Made by a program: the position numbers and the translations under genes. From Synergistaceae bacterium (GTDB lineage: Bacteria; Synergistota; Synergistia; Synergistales; Aminobacteriaceae), in contig JAHDKT010000037.1 of NCBI GenBank assembly GCA_018436725.1, positions 1-64,000 of the forward strand: a stretch of 64,000 nt of DNA. The letters run 5' to 3'. Shown one piece after another: positions 8,367-16,310 of the stretch. The notes below the pieces were generated by a model. The model had not been told where the DNA came from, ran no database searches, and saw nothing but the letters and a program-made list of their open reading frames with translations. The stretch's first letter is position 1, and every line of letters starts with the position of its first letter.

Positions 8367-9452
8367 ATGTCCGAAATGATCATCACGGAAGCGATTGCCG
8401 AAGCCGCCGTTCTTGGAGGAGCGGTGCTCGGCGGCGGAGGCGGCGGGAGCATGGCCAAGGGGAGGATCAACATCCGCGAGGCGCTCTCTCTGGGAACTCT
8501 ACGGCTTGTCGATATCGACGACATCCCGCCCGATACGGTGCTGATCACGGGATCGGCCGTGGGTGCTCCGGCGGCTGCGGAGGCGCAGGTCGCCCCAAGG
8601 GACTATTTGCGGGTGATCGATATCCTGATGGCGAACGGCTGTCCGAAACCGGGCGGCTTCATCCCCAACGAGTGCGGCGGCAGCTCCATCACCAACGGCT
8701 GGATACCCGCGGCTCTTATGGGGCTTCCCGTGGTGGACGCGCTCTGCAACGGCAGGGCGCACCCCACCGGAACGATGGGGTCGATGGGGCTGCATAAGGA
8801 GCCTGCGTATGTCTCCCGTCAGTCCGCCGCCGGCGGCAACCCGGAGAAGGGGTTGTACGTGGAAATCCACGCGGCGGGAAAGCTTGAAGCGACGGCGGCC
8901 CTTGTCCGCGCGGCGGCGGACAAGGCGGGAGGACTGGTCGCGGTGGCGCGGAACCCCGTCGAAGCCGCTTTCGCAAAGAAGAACGGCGCGTGTGGGGCCC
9001 TCAAACAGGCGATTCGCCTGGGCGAGCGCATGAAGGCGGCGGCGTCCGGCGGAGGAGAAAAGGTCGTCTCGGAGGTCCTCGGGTTCCTCGGAGGGAGCCT
9101 CGTGACGCGGGGCGCGGTCGAGTCGCTTGAACTTGTCACGAAAGGCGGTTTCGACTCGGGAAAGATCGTCGTCGGCGACTGCGAGACGACTTTCTGGAAC
9201 GAGTTCATGACGCTCGAGCGGGGGGGCGCGCGTCTGGGGACCTTCCCGGATCTGATCATGACGCTCGACGCGGCGGACGGGCTCCCGGTTACGACCGCCG
9301 AACTTCGCAAGGGTCAGGATGTGTTCCTGATTCTCGTTCCCGCAGAAAAGCTCATCCTGGGCGAGGGGATGCGGTGCCCGGACCTGATGAAAAGCATCGA
9401 GCCGGTGGTCGGCAAGGAGATTCTCCCCTACATACAAAGCGTTCTTCGATAA
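8367..9452 (+). CDS. DUF917-family protein
   Basis: A 361-residue protein with the DUF917 pattern: AVLGGAVLGGGGGGS near residues 14-28, LGTLRLVDIDDIPPD, then GCPKPGGFIPNECGGSS near 92-108, and a C-terminal domain with GDCETTFWNEFMTLER. DUF917 proteins are related to one half of hydantoinase-type enzymes, and one branch is annotated as S-methyl-thiohydantoin desulfurase; most members are uncharacterised. The gene follows the racemase by 19 bases. With a racemase of the Asp/Glu/hydantoin family next door, a hydantoin-like or cyclic-imide substrate is plausible. No experimental function can be assigned from sequence. Confidence 0.88.
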   Translation: MSEMIITEAIAEAAVLGGAVLGGGGGGSMAKGRINIREALSLGTLRLVDIDDIPPDTVLITGSAVGAPAAAEAQVAPRDYLRVIDILMANGCPKPGGFIPNECGGSSITNGWIPAALMGLPVVDALCNGRAHPTGTMGSMGLHKEPAYVSRQSAAGGNPEKGLYVEIHAAGKLEATAALVRAAADKAGGLVAVARNPVEAAFAKKNGACGALKQAIRLGERMKAAASGGGEKVVSEVLGFLGGSLVTRGAVESLELVTKGGFDSGKIVVGDCETTFWNEFMTLERGGARLGTFPDLIMTLDAADGLPVTTAELRKGQDVFLILVPAEKLILGEGMRCPDLMKSIEPVVGKEILPYIQSVLR

Positions 9453-9478
9453 CGCGCAAAGAAAAAGGAGACGTTCTC

Positions 9479-10423
9479 ATGTCCATGAAATATGCAATAG
9501 AAGCGTACGAGCTGCTGGACAGCCCCTCCGTTTCGGGGGAGGCGGTGAAGGCCGCTCTCGTGGAGGCGGGGGTCGATCCCCGCAATATCGCTGTGAAGAC
9601 CGTGCAGGGGCCGAAGGGGCATACGGATTTCGTGAAAGTCTGGATACCCGGCGCCGACGGCAAACGCTCGGGCGGTACCGCGCCGACTCTCGGAATCGTC
9701 GGCCGTCTTGGCGGCATCGGCGCCCGCCCCGAACGGATCGGTCTGGTTTCGGACGGGGACGGCGCCGTGTCCGCGGTCGCGGCGGCCATGAAGCTGGGGT
9801 GCATGGCGCGCCTCGGCGATGTTCTCAAGGGGGACGTCTTCGTTTCGACGCACATCTGTCCGAACGCCCCCACCCGTCCGCACGACCCCGTTCCCTTCAT
9901 GGATTCGCCGATCAACATGACCATCGCGAACGGCGAGGAGATGAGCGACGAACTGGACGCCGTGCTTTCGATCGATACCACGAGAGGTAACCGGGTAATC
10001 AACCACAAGGGGTTCGCGATCTCGGCAACGGTGAAGGAGGGGTACATCCTCAGAGTGAGCGAAGATCTGCTCTCATTGATGAGCTTCGTCACCGGCAAGG
10101 CTCCGGTGGTCTTCCCGATCACCACGCAGGATATCACCCCCTACGGCAACGATGTCTACCATCTGAACAGCATCCTGCAGCCGTGCACCGCGACGAAAGC
10201 TCCTGTCGTGGGCGTGGCGCTGACCGCGGAGTCCGCGGTTCCGGGGTGCGCCACCGGCGCGTCGCAGGTAGCGGATATCGAACTCGCGGTGCGCTTCGTC
10301 ATCGAAGTCGCCAAGGACTTCGGCGAAGGGAAAGCCTCGTTTTTCAACGAGAAGGAGTTCGCCCGCCTGGTCGAGCTGTACGGCCCCATGAATCATCTGC
10401 AGACGATGGGCGGGGGCAGGTGA
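9479..10423 (+). CDS. DUF1177-family protein
   Basis: A 314-residue protein that I recognise as DUF1177. Typical segments are LLDSPSVSGEAV near residue 14, VSTHICPNAPTRPHDPVPFM near 120 and VPGCATGASQVADIE near 255. The start at ATG 9479 follows an aaaaaggag ribosome site; an open extension upstream overlaps DUF917 and is not needed. Function is unknown. Conserved His, Cys and Asp residues in the central motif suggest a metal site, but this is only a reading of the pattern. It lies in the middle of the OPT/aminopeptidase cluster and is probably a catalytic step there. Confidence 0.88.
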   Translation: MSMKYAIEAYELLDSPSVSGEAVKAALVEAGVDPRNIAVKTVQGPKGHTDFVKVWIPGADGKRSGGTAPTLGIVGRLGGIGARPERIGLVSDGDGAVSAVAAAMKLGCMARLGDVLKGDVFVSTHICPNAPTRPHDPVPFMDSPINMTIANGEEMSDELDAVLSIDTTRGNRVINHKGFAISATVKEGYILRVSEDLLSLMSFVTGKAPVVFPITTQDITPYGNDVYHLNSILQPCTATKAPVVGVALTAESAVPGCATGASQVADIELAVRFVIEVAKDFGEGKASFFNEKEFARLVELYGPMNHLQTMGGGR

Positions 10424-10433
10424 GCGGAAGAGC

Positions 10434-11264
10434 ATGAAATGCCAGTTCACACTGACCGTGACGGAGGGGAAGCGACTGATCGCCAAGGGGATCGCTTCCC
10501 TTCCCGAGGTGCGCCGGGCTCTTGAAGAGGGGATGATCCTGCTGAAAGGCGGAACGACGGTTTCGGCTCTCTCGGAGGAGCTGTGCGGCCGTCCTCTGCG
10601 GATTTCCGGCCGGATCACGCCGCGCGGCGCCGTCTCTTCGGGAAGCGCATCCGTCGAGGAGGCGCACTCGCTGCTTCTCCGGAAAGGTGTTCCCGAGAAG
10701 GCGGACGGCCGTCTCGCGGAGATAGGGCGCGAGATGGGACCGGAGGATGTCGCAGTCTGCGGGGCGAACCTCGTCGACCGCGAAGGCTGCGCGGCGATGA
10801 TGGCGGGGCGCGATCTGTGCGGCGAGCCCGGGAGCGTGATTCCCGCGCTCGAGGCGGAGGGCGTCCTCTGCATAGTGGCGGCGGGGCTCGAAAAATTCTC
10901 CCCTTTCTCCGTCAGGGAGTCCTGCCACTTCGCGGGACGCAAGGCCTCGTCGTGGGCGATGGGGATGGCGGTCGGGCTCGTTCCCGTCCCGGGGCGGGTT
11001 TTCTCCGAGATGGAGGCCCTCGCGTCGCTGGGGGCAGCGCGATGCATGCTCGTCGGGCGGGGCGGACTCTCCGGCGCGGAGGGAGCCTCGACCTTCGTGG
11101 TCGAGGGAGAAAAAGAGCGATTGAAGGAGATCCTGACGCTGATCCGATCGCTGAAGGGGGCGGAAGAGAGCGGGGCGCCCGCCTCCCTGACGGAGTGCCA
11201 TCACTGCGGCCCCAACCGAGCGACGCATCTGGCGTGTGTGTACGGACACGGCGCCCGTCTATGA
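10434..11264 (+). CDS. Unrecognised protein in the OPT cluster
   Basis: A 276-residue soluble protein that I cannot place in a named family. Notable parts are TVTEGKRLIAKGIASLPEV at the N-terminus, ILLKGGTTVSALSEELCG near residue 38, RGAVSSGSASVEEAHSLLL near 64, and a C-terminal Cys/His-rich tail (ECHHCGPNRATHLACVYGH) that could bind zinc. It begins 10 bases after the DUF1177 stop and is followed closely by AroM, so it belongs to the cluster. The Gly/Thr-rich segments hint at a nucleotide or sugar-phosphate-binding fold, without proof. It is a good candidate for the undefined step of this pathway. Confidence 0.82.
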   Translation: MKCQFTLTVTEGKRLIAKGIASLPEVRRALEEGMILLKGGTTVSALSEELCGRPLRISGRITPRGAVSSGSASVEEAHSLLLRKGVPEKADGRLAEIGREMGPEDVAVCGANLVDREGCAAMMAGRDLCGEPGSVIPALEAEGVLCIVAAGLEKFSPFSVRESCHFAGRKASSWAMGMAVGLVPVPGRVFSEMEALASLGAARCMLVGRGGLSGAEGASTFVVEGEKERLKEILTLIRSLKGAEESGAPASLTECHHCGPNRATHLACVYGHGARL

Positions 11265-11277
11265 AGGAGGAGGTTTC

Positions 11278-11952
11278 ATGAAAAAACGGATAGGAACGGT
11301 GACGATAGGGCAGTCGCCCCGGGTGGACGTCATACCGGAGATAACCGCCATTCTGGGGAGCGACGTCGAGATAGCGGAAGCGGGAGCGCTCGACGGCCTC
11401 ACACACGAAGAGATTGCAGGGATGGCCCCAGGGAAGGAAGATTACGTCCTCGTCACGCGTCTTGCGGACGGTACGTCCGTCCAGGTCGCGGAACGATGCA
11501 TCACCCCGCGCATTCACAGGAAGATCGACGAGCACTTCGAAAGCGGTATACAGCTTGTTCTGCTGCTGTGCACCGGCGAGTTCCCCGATTTTGAAACCGG
11601 GGGCCTGCTGATACGCCCGCAGAAAGTGCTGTTCAACGCGGTCGCCGCGGTGGCGGAAGGACGAAGGCTCGGAATACTGACGCCGTCTCCGGAGCAGGTC
11701 GTGCAGGCGGAACGCCGCTGGAAGCAGGTGGGAAAAGAAGTCCGCGCCGTCCCCTCATCCCCCTATATCGACGCTCTGGAGCAGGCGAGCGCGGCAGCTC
11801 GGGAGCTGAAGGAGTGGGGGGCGGATATCACGGTAATGGACTGCATCGGTTATACGGGGGAGATGCGGAGGCTGGTCGCCGAGATCACGGGCAAGCCCGT
11901 CGTGCTGGCCAGAGGCATCGCGGCCCGTACCGTGGCCGAGCTTCTCGGATAG
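11278..11952 (+). CDS. AroM-family protein
   Basis: About 224 residues beginning MKKRIGTVTIGQSPRVDV, which is the family's signature N-terminus; a second landmark is LLCTGEFPDF near residue 98 and a third is VMDCIGYTGEMR near 190. AroM is named from its position near aroL in enteric bacteria, but its activity is not established. The fold resembles the Asp/Glu racemase superfamily, and both Cys positions expected for that fold are present here. Start is ATG 11278 with a perfect aaggaggagg ribosome site. In this cluster it is the second racemase-like protein, which supports a chirality or enolisation step on the substrate. Confidence 0.88.
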   Translation: MKKRIGTVTIGQSPRVDVIPEITAILGSDVEIAEAGALDGLTHEEIAGMAPGKEDYVLVTRLADGTSVQVAERCITPRIHRKIDEHFESGIQLVLLLCTGEFPDFETGGLLIRPQKVLFNAVAAVAEGRRLGILTPSPEQVVQAERRWKQVGKEVRAVPSSPYIDALEQASAAARELKEWGADITVMDCIGYTGEMRRLVAEITGKPVVLARGIAARTVAELLG

Positions 11953-11969
11953 CGCCGGAGCGGAAGACT

Positions 11970-12914
11970 ATGGATTTCATTGCCGTAGCAAAGCGTCTTT
12001 TAACGGAGAACATGGGGCTGCTGGCATCCGAATCGCTGCTCGTGGTCTACGACGAGACGACGATACGCATCGGAGAGAGCGTGTTCGAGGCAGGGGTCGC
12101 CCTCGGAGCGCGGGCTGTGGCGCTGCGCATTGCGCCGCTTGCGAAAAACGGAGAGGAACCGTTCCCGGTCGTGGCGCGGGCGATGGCCGACTCGGACGTC
12201 GTCGTCGCGGCGACTGCGAAATCGCTGACGCATACGCACGCGAGAAAGAATGCTTGCGCTCAGGGGGCCCGGGTGGCCACCATGCCCGGCATCACGGAGG
12301 ATATGTTCTTCAACGGTCCGATAACCGCCGACTATGCAAAGGTTTCGGAGCTGACGAAGCGGGTCGGCCGGATCATGACCGAGGCCCGGACGGCGGAGCT
12401 TCGTTCCGGGGACGCCGTGTTGAAAATGTCCGTCGAGGGGCGGAACGGGGTCGTAAGCGACGGCGTCTACCGGAACAAGGGAGAGGGAGGCAATCTCCCG
12501 ACGGGAGAGGCCTATCTCGCGCCCGTCGAAGGGACTGCCGAGGGAGATGTGATCATCGACGGCTCCTTCGCCGGTCTCGGCGTTCTGAGAAGCCCTCTGC
12601 GACTCGGCTTCAGCAAGGGAATGCTGGTGAGGGCGACCGGCGAGGACGCGGAACGCCTGGTAGCGATGCTGGGAGAGAACCCTCTTGCGCGCAATCTCGC
12701 CGAGCTTGGCGTGGGCACGAACGAGAAGGCAAGGGTCACCGGAGTGATTCTCGAGGACGAGAAAATCTATGGTTCCGTCCACATCGCGCTGGGAAGCAAC
12801 GAAACGTTCGGCGGCTCGGTATCCGCAGGCATCCATGTGGACGGAATCATAACCCGGCCGGAGCTTCTCCTGGACGGAAAAGTCGTAGTAAGTGACGGAA
12901 AGGTTTTTGCGTAA
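11970..12914 (+). CDS. M29-like aminopeptidase
   Basis: About 314 residues, shorter than classical M29 aminopeptidases (about 400) but with the same metal-site pattern. LPTGEAYLAPVEGTAEG near residues 180-196 and LAELGVGTNEKA near 245 give glutamate ligands, SVHIALGSN near 270 gives His, and HVDGIITRPEL near 288 gives His and Asp. Such enzymes remove N-terminal residues from peptides with two metal ions. The start is ATG 11970, 17 bases after the AroM stop. As the last gene of the OPT cluster it would release free amino acids from the imported peptide-like compound. Substrate range unknown. Confidence 0.85.
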   Translation: MDFIAVAKRLLTENMGLLASESLLVVYDETTIRIGESVFEAGVALGARAVALRIAPLAKNGEEPFPVVARAMADSDVVVAATAKSLTHTHARKNACAQGARVATMPGITEDMFFNGPITADYAKVSELTKRVGRIMTEARTAELRSGDAVLKMSVEGRNGVVSDGVYRNKGEGGNLPTGEAYLAPVEGTAEGDVIIDGSFAGLGVLRSPLRLGFSKGMLVRATGEDAERLVAMLGENPLARNLAELGVGTNEKARVTGVILEDEKIYGSVHIALGSNETFGGSVSAGIHVDGIITRPELLLDGKVVVSDGKVFA

Positions 12915-12916
12915 AT

Positions 12917-12947
12917 GCTGTGGCAGCGCCGAGGCGTCTGCCACAGC
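12917..12947. terminator. Hairpin between the aminopeptidase and cupin genes
   Basis: A perfect 10-bp inverted repeat (GCTGTGGCAG at 12917-12926, CTGCCACAGC at 12938-12947) with an 11-base loop follows the aminopeptidase stop immediately. It is followed on the plus strand by a pyrimidine-rich ccccttctcttt, so it should end the plus-strand cluster and may also end the convergent cupin transcript. Confidence 0.7.
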
Positions 12948-12960
12948 CCCTTCTCTTTGC

Positions 12961-13296
12961 CTACTTGGAGGTCTGCTGTCTGAAGTCCTCGCGCACCGGG
13001 CAGAAGATGTCCACGACGACGCAGTCCTCGTGCGCGTACCCTCCATGCGTTTCGCCGCCTGCGAAGACGATCCCCTGGCCGGGTGTGAGAATCGCGGCAT
13101 GATTCCCCGAACACAGTTCCATCTTTCCGGAGAGCAGCAGTGTGATCTGCTCGTGCGGATGGGTATGCTCGGTGAGTTCCGTGCCGCCCTCGATCTCCCA
13201 GTGCGCGAGCGTCATCTGCTCCGAATGGACGAACTTGCCGGTGAATCCGGCTCTTCCGGTGAACGGATCGATACCTGCCATGTCGAATGTTCTCAT
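12961..13296 (-). CDS. Single-domain cupin protein
   Basis: A 111-residue cupin. The first cupin motif is HTHPHEQITLLLSGKMEL near residues 43-60, with two His and a Glu as metal ligands, and the second is GGETHGGYAHE near 79-89. Small cupins of this type bind a metal and may be isomerases, dioxygenases or sensors. The start at 13296 has aaaggag upstream on the minus strand; the frame is open far upstream but that part overlaps the T-box leader and is not coding. It faces the OPT cluster tail to tail, so a shared pathway is possible but not shown. Confidence 0.85.
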   Translation of the reverse strand: MRTFDMAGIDPFTGRAGFTGKFVHSEQMTLAHWEIEGGTELTEHTHPHEQITLLLSGKMELCSGNHAAILTPGQGIVFAGGETHGGYAHEDCVVVDIFCPVREDFRQQTSK

Positions 13297-13358
13297 ATCG
13301 TGCACGCTCCTTTGCGAATATCTCTTCCTTCGGCTGTCCGATTTTTCCGGGAGGCCTC

Positions 13359-13387
13359 TTGACACTTTCCGGCGCCGAAGGTATAAG
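13359..13387 (+). promoter_or_regulatory. Sigma-70-type promoter of the thr operon
   Basis: TTGACA (13359-13364) and TATAAG (13382-13387) are separated by exactly 17 bases. A transcript starting about 7 bases downstream would carry the whole T-box leader ahead of thrC. Confidence 0.85.
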
Positions 13388-13394
13388 AGGAAAA

Positions 13395-13720
13395 TATTTT
13401 CCAATGATATGATAAAACGACGATGAAGGGAAGAGTACCCTCTTTCGAAGGACAGAGAGGAAGGGCCGAGGCTGGAAGCCCTTCTCCGGAGGAGCGAGGA
13501 GAAGACCACCCCCGAGTCGGCGCCGAAGTCCGCCCGGAAACGCCGGGCTGAGGGAAGGCGCCGGGGTCCGCCCCTTACAGCGGAGTCGAGTTGCCGGAGT
13601 TCCCGGCGGATGCGTTCGCAAGGACGCGCGCATTCGTCCGAAACGTCCGGAAATGGAGTGGAACCGCGATGAGCCTGCATCGTCTCCTGGAGTACGGAGG
13701 GTGCGGGCTTTTTTTATTCA
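13395..13720 (+). promoter_or_regulatory. T-box riboswitch leader, probably threonine-specific
   Basis: The 5' leader of thrC carries the invariant T-box sequence TGGAACCGCG at 13659-13668. It is followed by a terminator hairpin (AGCCTGCA at 13672-13679 pairing with TGCGGGCT at 13702-13709, then a run of T). The upstream part folds as Stem I with an AGAGAG element near 13455, and an ACC triplet at 13505-13507 in the expected 3' side is the likely specifier, which would read tRNA-Thr. Uncharged tRNA-Thr would pair with the T-box and favour the antiterminator. The ggag before the T-box can pair with ctcc at 13683-13687. This fills the 436 bases between the cupin and thrC. Confidence 0.88.
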
Positions 13721-13732
13721 GGAGGGAGATCC

Positions 13733-14779
13733 ATGAAAAAAGGCATTCTGTATTCCTACGGGAAGTATCTTCCGCTCACCGGAAAGACGCCGATGCTGTC
13801 GCTGTGCGAAGGCGACACGCCCCTCGCGCCTCTGCGGAATCTGAGCCGGGAACTCGGCGTCGAACTCTTCGCCAAGTACGACGGCCTCAACCCCACGGGG
13901 TCGTTCAAGGACAGGGGCATGGTGCTTGCCGTCGCGAAGGCGGTCGAAGAGGGAGCGAAAGCGGTCATCTGCGCATCCACGGGGAACACGTCGGCCTCGG
14001 CGGCCGCCTACGCGGCCGTCGCGGGCATTCCCTGCTTCGTGCTGCTCCCCGCGGGAAAGGTCGCGCTGGGGAAGCTGGCCCAGGCGATGATCTACGGCGC
14101 GAAAGTGCTCGCCGTCCGGGGGAACTTCGACAGGGCGCTCGAACTGGCTCGGGAGGGAGCGGAGCAGGAGGGGTTCGCCATCGTGAACTCCGTCAACCCG
14201 TACCGTCTGTGGGGGCAGAGGAGCGCGGCCTGGGAGATCTGCGACGAGCTGGGAACACCCCCCGACTGGCTGACGCTTCCTGTAGGGAACGCGGGAAACA
14301 TCAGCGCTTACTGCGCGGGTTTCGAGTTCTACAAGGAGAACGGCGCTATTCGGAAGCTCCCGCGGCTCGTGGGGGTCCAGGCGGAGGGCGCGGCGCCCAT
14401 GGTGCGCGGCGCGCCGGTCGATTCCCCGGAAACCGTGGCTACGGCCATCCGCATCGGCCGTCCGGTGAGCGCGGACAAGGCGAAGCGTGCCGTCGAAATT
14501 ACCGGCGGACGGTTTCTCGCCGTTTCCGACGACGAGATCCTGGATGCGCAAAAACAGCTTGCCTCTTCCGACGGCCTCTTTGCGGAGCCCGCGTCGTGCG
14601 CGCCCCTTGCCGGCCTTTTGAAGCTGAAAAGAGAGGGCGAGCTTCCCTCCGGACTCCGGATCGCGATGGTCCTCACGGGGAACGGTTTGAAAGACCCCGA
14701 CGCCGCAACATCCCGCGTTCCGTCCGCAATAGAGATCGACGGGACTCGCGAGGCGCTCATGGAGGTGCTGAACTCGTGA
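13733..14779 (+). CDS. thrC: Threonine synthase
   Basis: A 348-residue PLP enzyme of fold type II that converts O-phosphohomoserine to threonine. The PLP lysine is in NPTGSFKDRG (Lys59). STGNTSASAAAYAAVAGI near residue 84 is the phosphate-binding and substrate loop, and PVGNAGNISAYCAGF near 182 is the Gly-rich PLP phosphate site. Length matches the short bacterial class. It is preceded by gaggga and a T-box leader, which supports threonine-responsive control. Its TGA stop overlaps the GTG of the next gene, the homoserine kinase that supplies its substrate. No homoserine dehydrogenase gene is adjacent. Confidence 0.95.
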   Translation: MKKGILYSYGKYLPLTGKTPMLSLCEGDTPLAPLRNLSRELGVELFAKYDGLNPTGSFKDRGMVLAVAKAVEEGAKAVICASTGNTSASAAAYAAVAGIPCFVLLPAGKVALGKLAQAMIYGAKVLAVRGNFDRALELAREGAEQEGFAIVNSVNPYRLWGQRSAAWEICDELGTPPDWLTLPVGNAGNISAYCAGFEFYKENGAIRKLPRLVGVQAEGAAPMVRGAPVDSPETVATAIRIGRPVSADKAKRAVEITGGRFLAVSDDEILDAQKQLASSDGLFAEPASCAPLAGLLKLKREGELPSGLRIAMVLTGNGLKDPDAATSRVPSAIEIDGTREALMEVLNS

Positions 14780-16233
14780 GCCTGCTGCGGGTGAAGGTCC
14801 CGGCTTCAAGCGCCAATCTCGGCTCCGGGTTCGACACCGTGGGGGTCGCCCTGTCGTTGTACAACTTCTTCGACGTTCTTGAAATACTCCCTACCGGACA
14901 GTACGAGATCGACGTCGTCGGCGAGGGGAGCGGCGACGCCTCCCTCGTGGAGAAAAACGGCGTTGTCCAGAGCTACGAAAAGGCCTGCAGGGAGTGGGGG
15001 CTCGAACCGGCCGGGCTGCGTCTTCGGACGATGAACGCCATCCCGCTGAAACGGGGACTCGGGAGTTCGTCGTCGGCGATCGTAGGCGGCGTCGCCATCG
15101 CGAACGAACTTCGGGAGCGGCCGCTGCCGAAGGAGGAGTTGCTGCCGCTGATGGTGGCTATGGAAGGACATCCGGACAACGTGGTTCCTTGCTGTCTCGG
15201 GGGGATGGTGGTGAGCTGCTGGGACGGAAGCGACCTGAAGTACGTCCGTATGCCGCCGCTCCCGTCCGATATTCTGGCCGTAGTTGCGGTGCCGGCGGTG
15301 GAACTGAGTACCGAGGAGGCCCGCCGGGCGCTTCCGAAACACGTTTCGATGAGCGACGCCGTGTATAATGTGAGCCGCTCCGCGCTGCTCGCGGCCTCCT
15401 GGGCGACGGGCAACTGGGACAATCTGGGCTGGGCGATGGACGACCGTCTCCATCAGCCGTTCCGCGCGCGCCTCTTCCCGGGCGGCGAGGCGATACTCGA
15501 CGAGGTCCGGCGTATACCCCAGTGTACAGGAGTGGCGATCAGCGGTTCGGGGCCGAGCGTACTCGCATTCGCACGGCAGGAGGCGCATAGGGTTGCCGAA
15601 CTGATGTGTTCCATCTTCTCGCGCTTCGGAGTCAGATCCCGCTTCTTCGTCCTCGCGGAGGACGGCGCCGGAGTACGCGTAAGCAGGAATGTCGGCTGTT
15701 CGGAGATTTTTCGTCCTTTGCGGAAGGGGAGTGTGTTTTCGATGACGTTTGGAGTGGACAGTTTCGGCCGCTGCGTGGTCGGCGAGGTGATCTCCGACCG
15801 TGATGTCGCGAAGATCGCGGTGCTCGGCGTGCCCGATGTACCCGGCGTGGCGGCGCGTCTCTTCTCCGATCTCGCCTCCGCCGGAGTCGGGGCGGAGATG
15901 ATCGTGCAGAGCGTGATGCGGGGGCAGATGAACGATATCGCCTTCATCGTGAAGCAGAGCCTCCTGGGCGAGGCCATCTCCATCTGCAGATCGTTCGCTT
16001 CCGATCTGGGAGCGCAGGGAGTGACCTTCGACACGGAGGTGGCGAAGGTGGCGCTCAAAGGAGAGCATCTCGCAGGGTGTCCGGAGATCCCCTCGCAGAT
16101 GTTCTCGGTGCTTGCGGGGTGCAGGATCAACATCGACATGATCGCCGCCGCGTCCACCGTCATTGCGTGCATCGTCGCCGCCGGCGATCTGGAAGGAGCG
16201 GTCGGCGCGCTCTCTCAGGCCTTTCTGCACTGA
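14776..16233 (+). CDS. thrB: Homoserine kinase fused to an aspartokinase-like ACT regulatory domain
   Basis: A 485-residue protein with an unusual second half. Residues 1 to about 300 are a complete GHMP-family homoserine kinase: VPASSANLGSGFDTVGVAL at the start, the ATP loop PLKRGLGSSSSAIVGG (90-105), and GVAISGSGPSVLAFA near 252. After a linker, residues 345-485 resemble the tandem ACT domain at the C-terminus of aspartokinase: AKIAVLGVPDVPGVAARLF, then MIVQSV, a second AKVALKG half, and INIDMIAAASTVIACIV. Ordinary ThrB is about 300 residues and has no ACT part. The frame is continuous with no stop. The GTG start overlaps the thrC stop (GTGA). The ACT pair probably senses threonine or lysine. 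Confidence 0.9.
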   Translation: MSLLRVKVPASSANLGSGFDTVGVALSLYNFFDVLEILPTGQYEIDVVGEGSGDASLVEKNGVVQSYEKACREWGLEPAGLRLRTMNAIPLKRGLGSSSSAIVGGVAIANELRERPLPKEELLPLMVAMEGHPDNVVPCCLGGMVVSCWDGSDLKYVRMPPLPSDILAVVAVPAVELSTEEARRALPKHVSMSDAVYNVSRSALLAASWATGNWDNLGWAMDDRLHQPFRARLFPGGEAILDEVRRIPQCTGVAISGSGPSVLAFARQEAHRVAELMCSIFSRFGVRSRFFVLAEDGAGVRVSRNVGCSEIFRPLRKGSVFSMTFGVDSFGRCVVGEVISDRDVAKIAVLGVPDVPGVAARLFSDLASAGVGAEMIVQSVMRGQMNDIAFIVKQSLLGEAISICRSFASDLGAQGVTFDTEVAKVALKGEHLAGCPEIPSQMFSVLAGCRINIDMIAAASTVIACIVAAGDLEGAVGALSQAFLH

Positions 16234-16310
16234 TTGCCCTGTTCCGGAGAAACGACGTGCTGTACAATAAAAGGGCTGTACTGGAAAATTAGTTCGTGGG
16301 AGGGAACCTC

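Noticed and set aside
13591..14775. Upstream extension of the homoserine kinase frame across thrC
   Set aside because: The extension is thrC read in the wrong frame and is Arg/Gly-rich; kinase similarity begins exactly at the GTG of 14776.
16263..16268. TACAAT as a promoter -10 for lptA
   Set aside because: No -35 hexamer at an acceptable distance; the best TTG-type match is 23 bases away.
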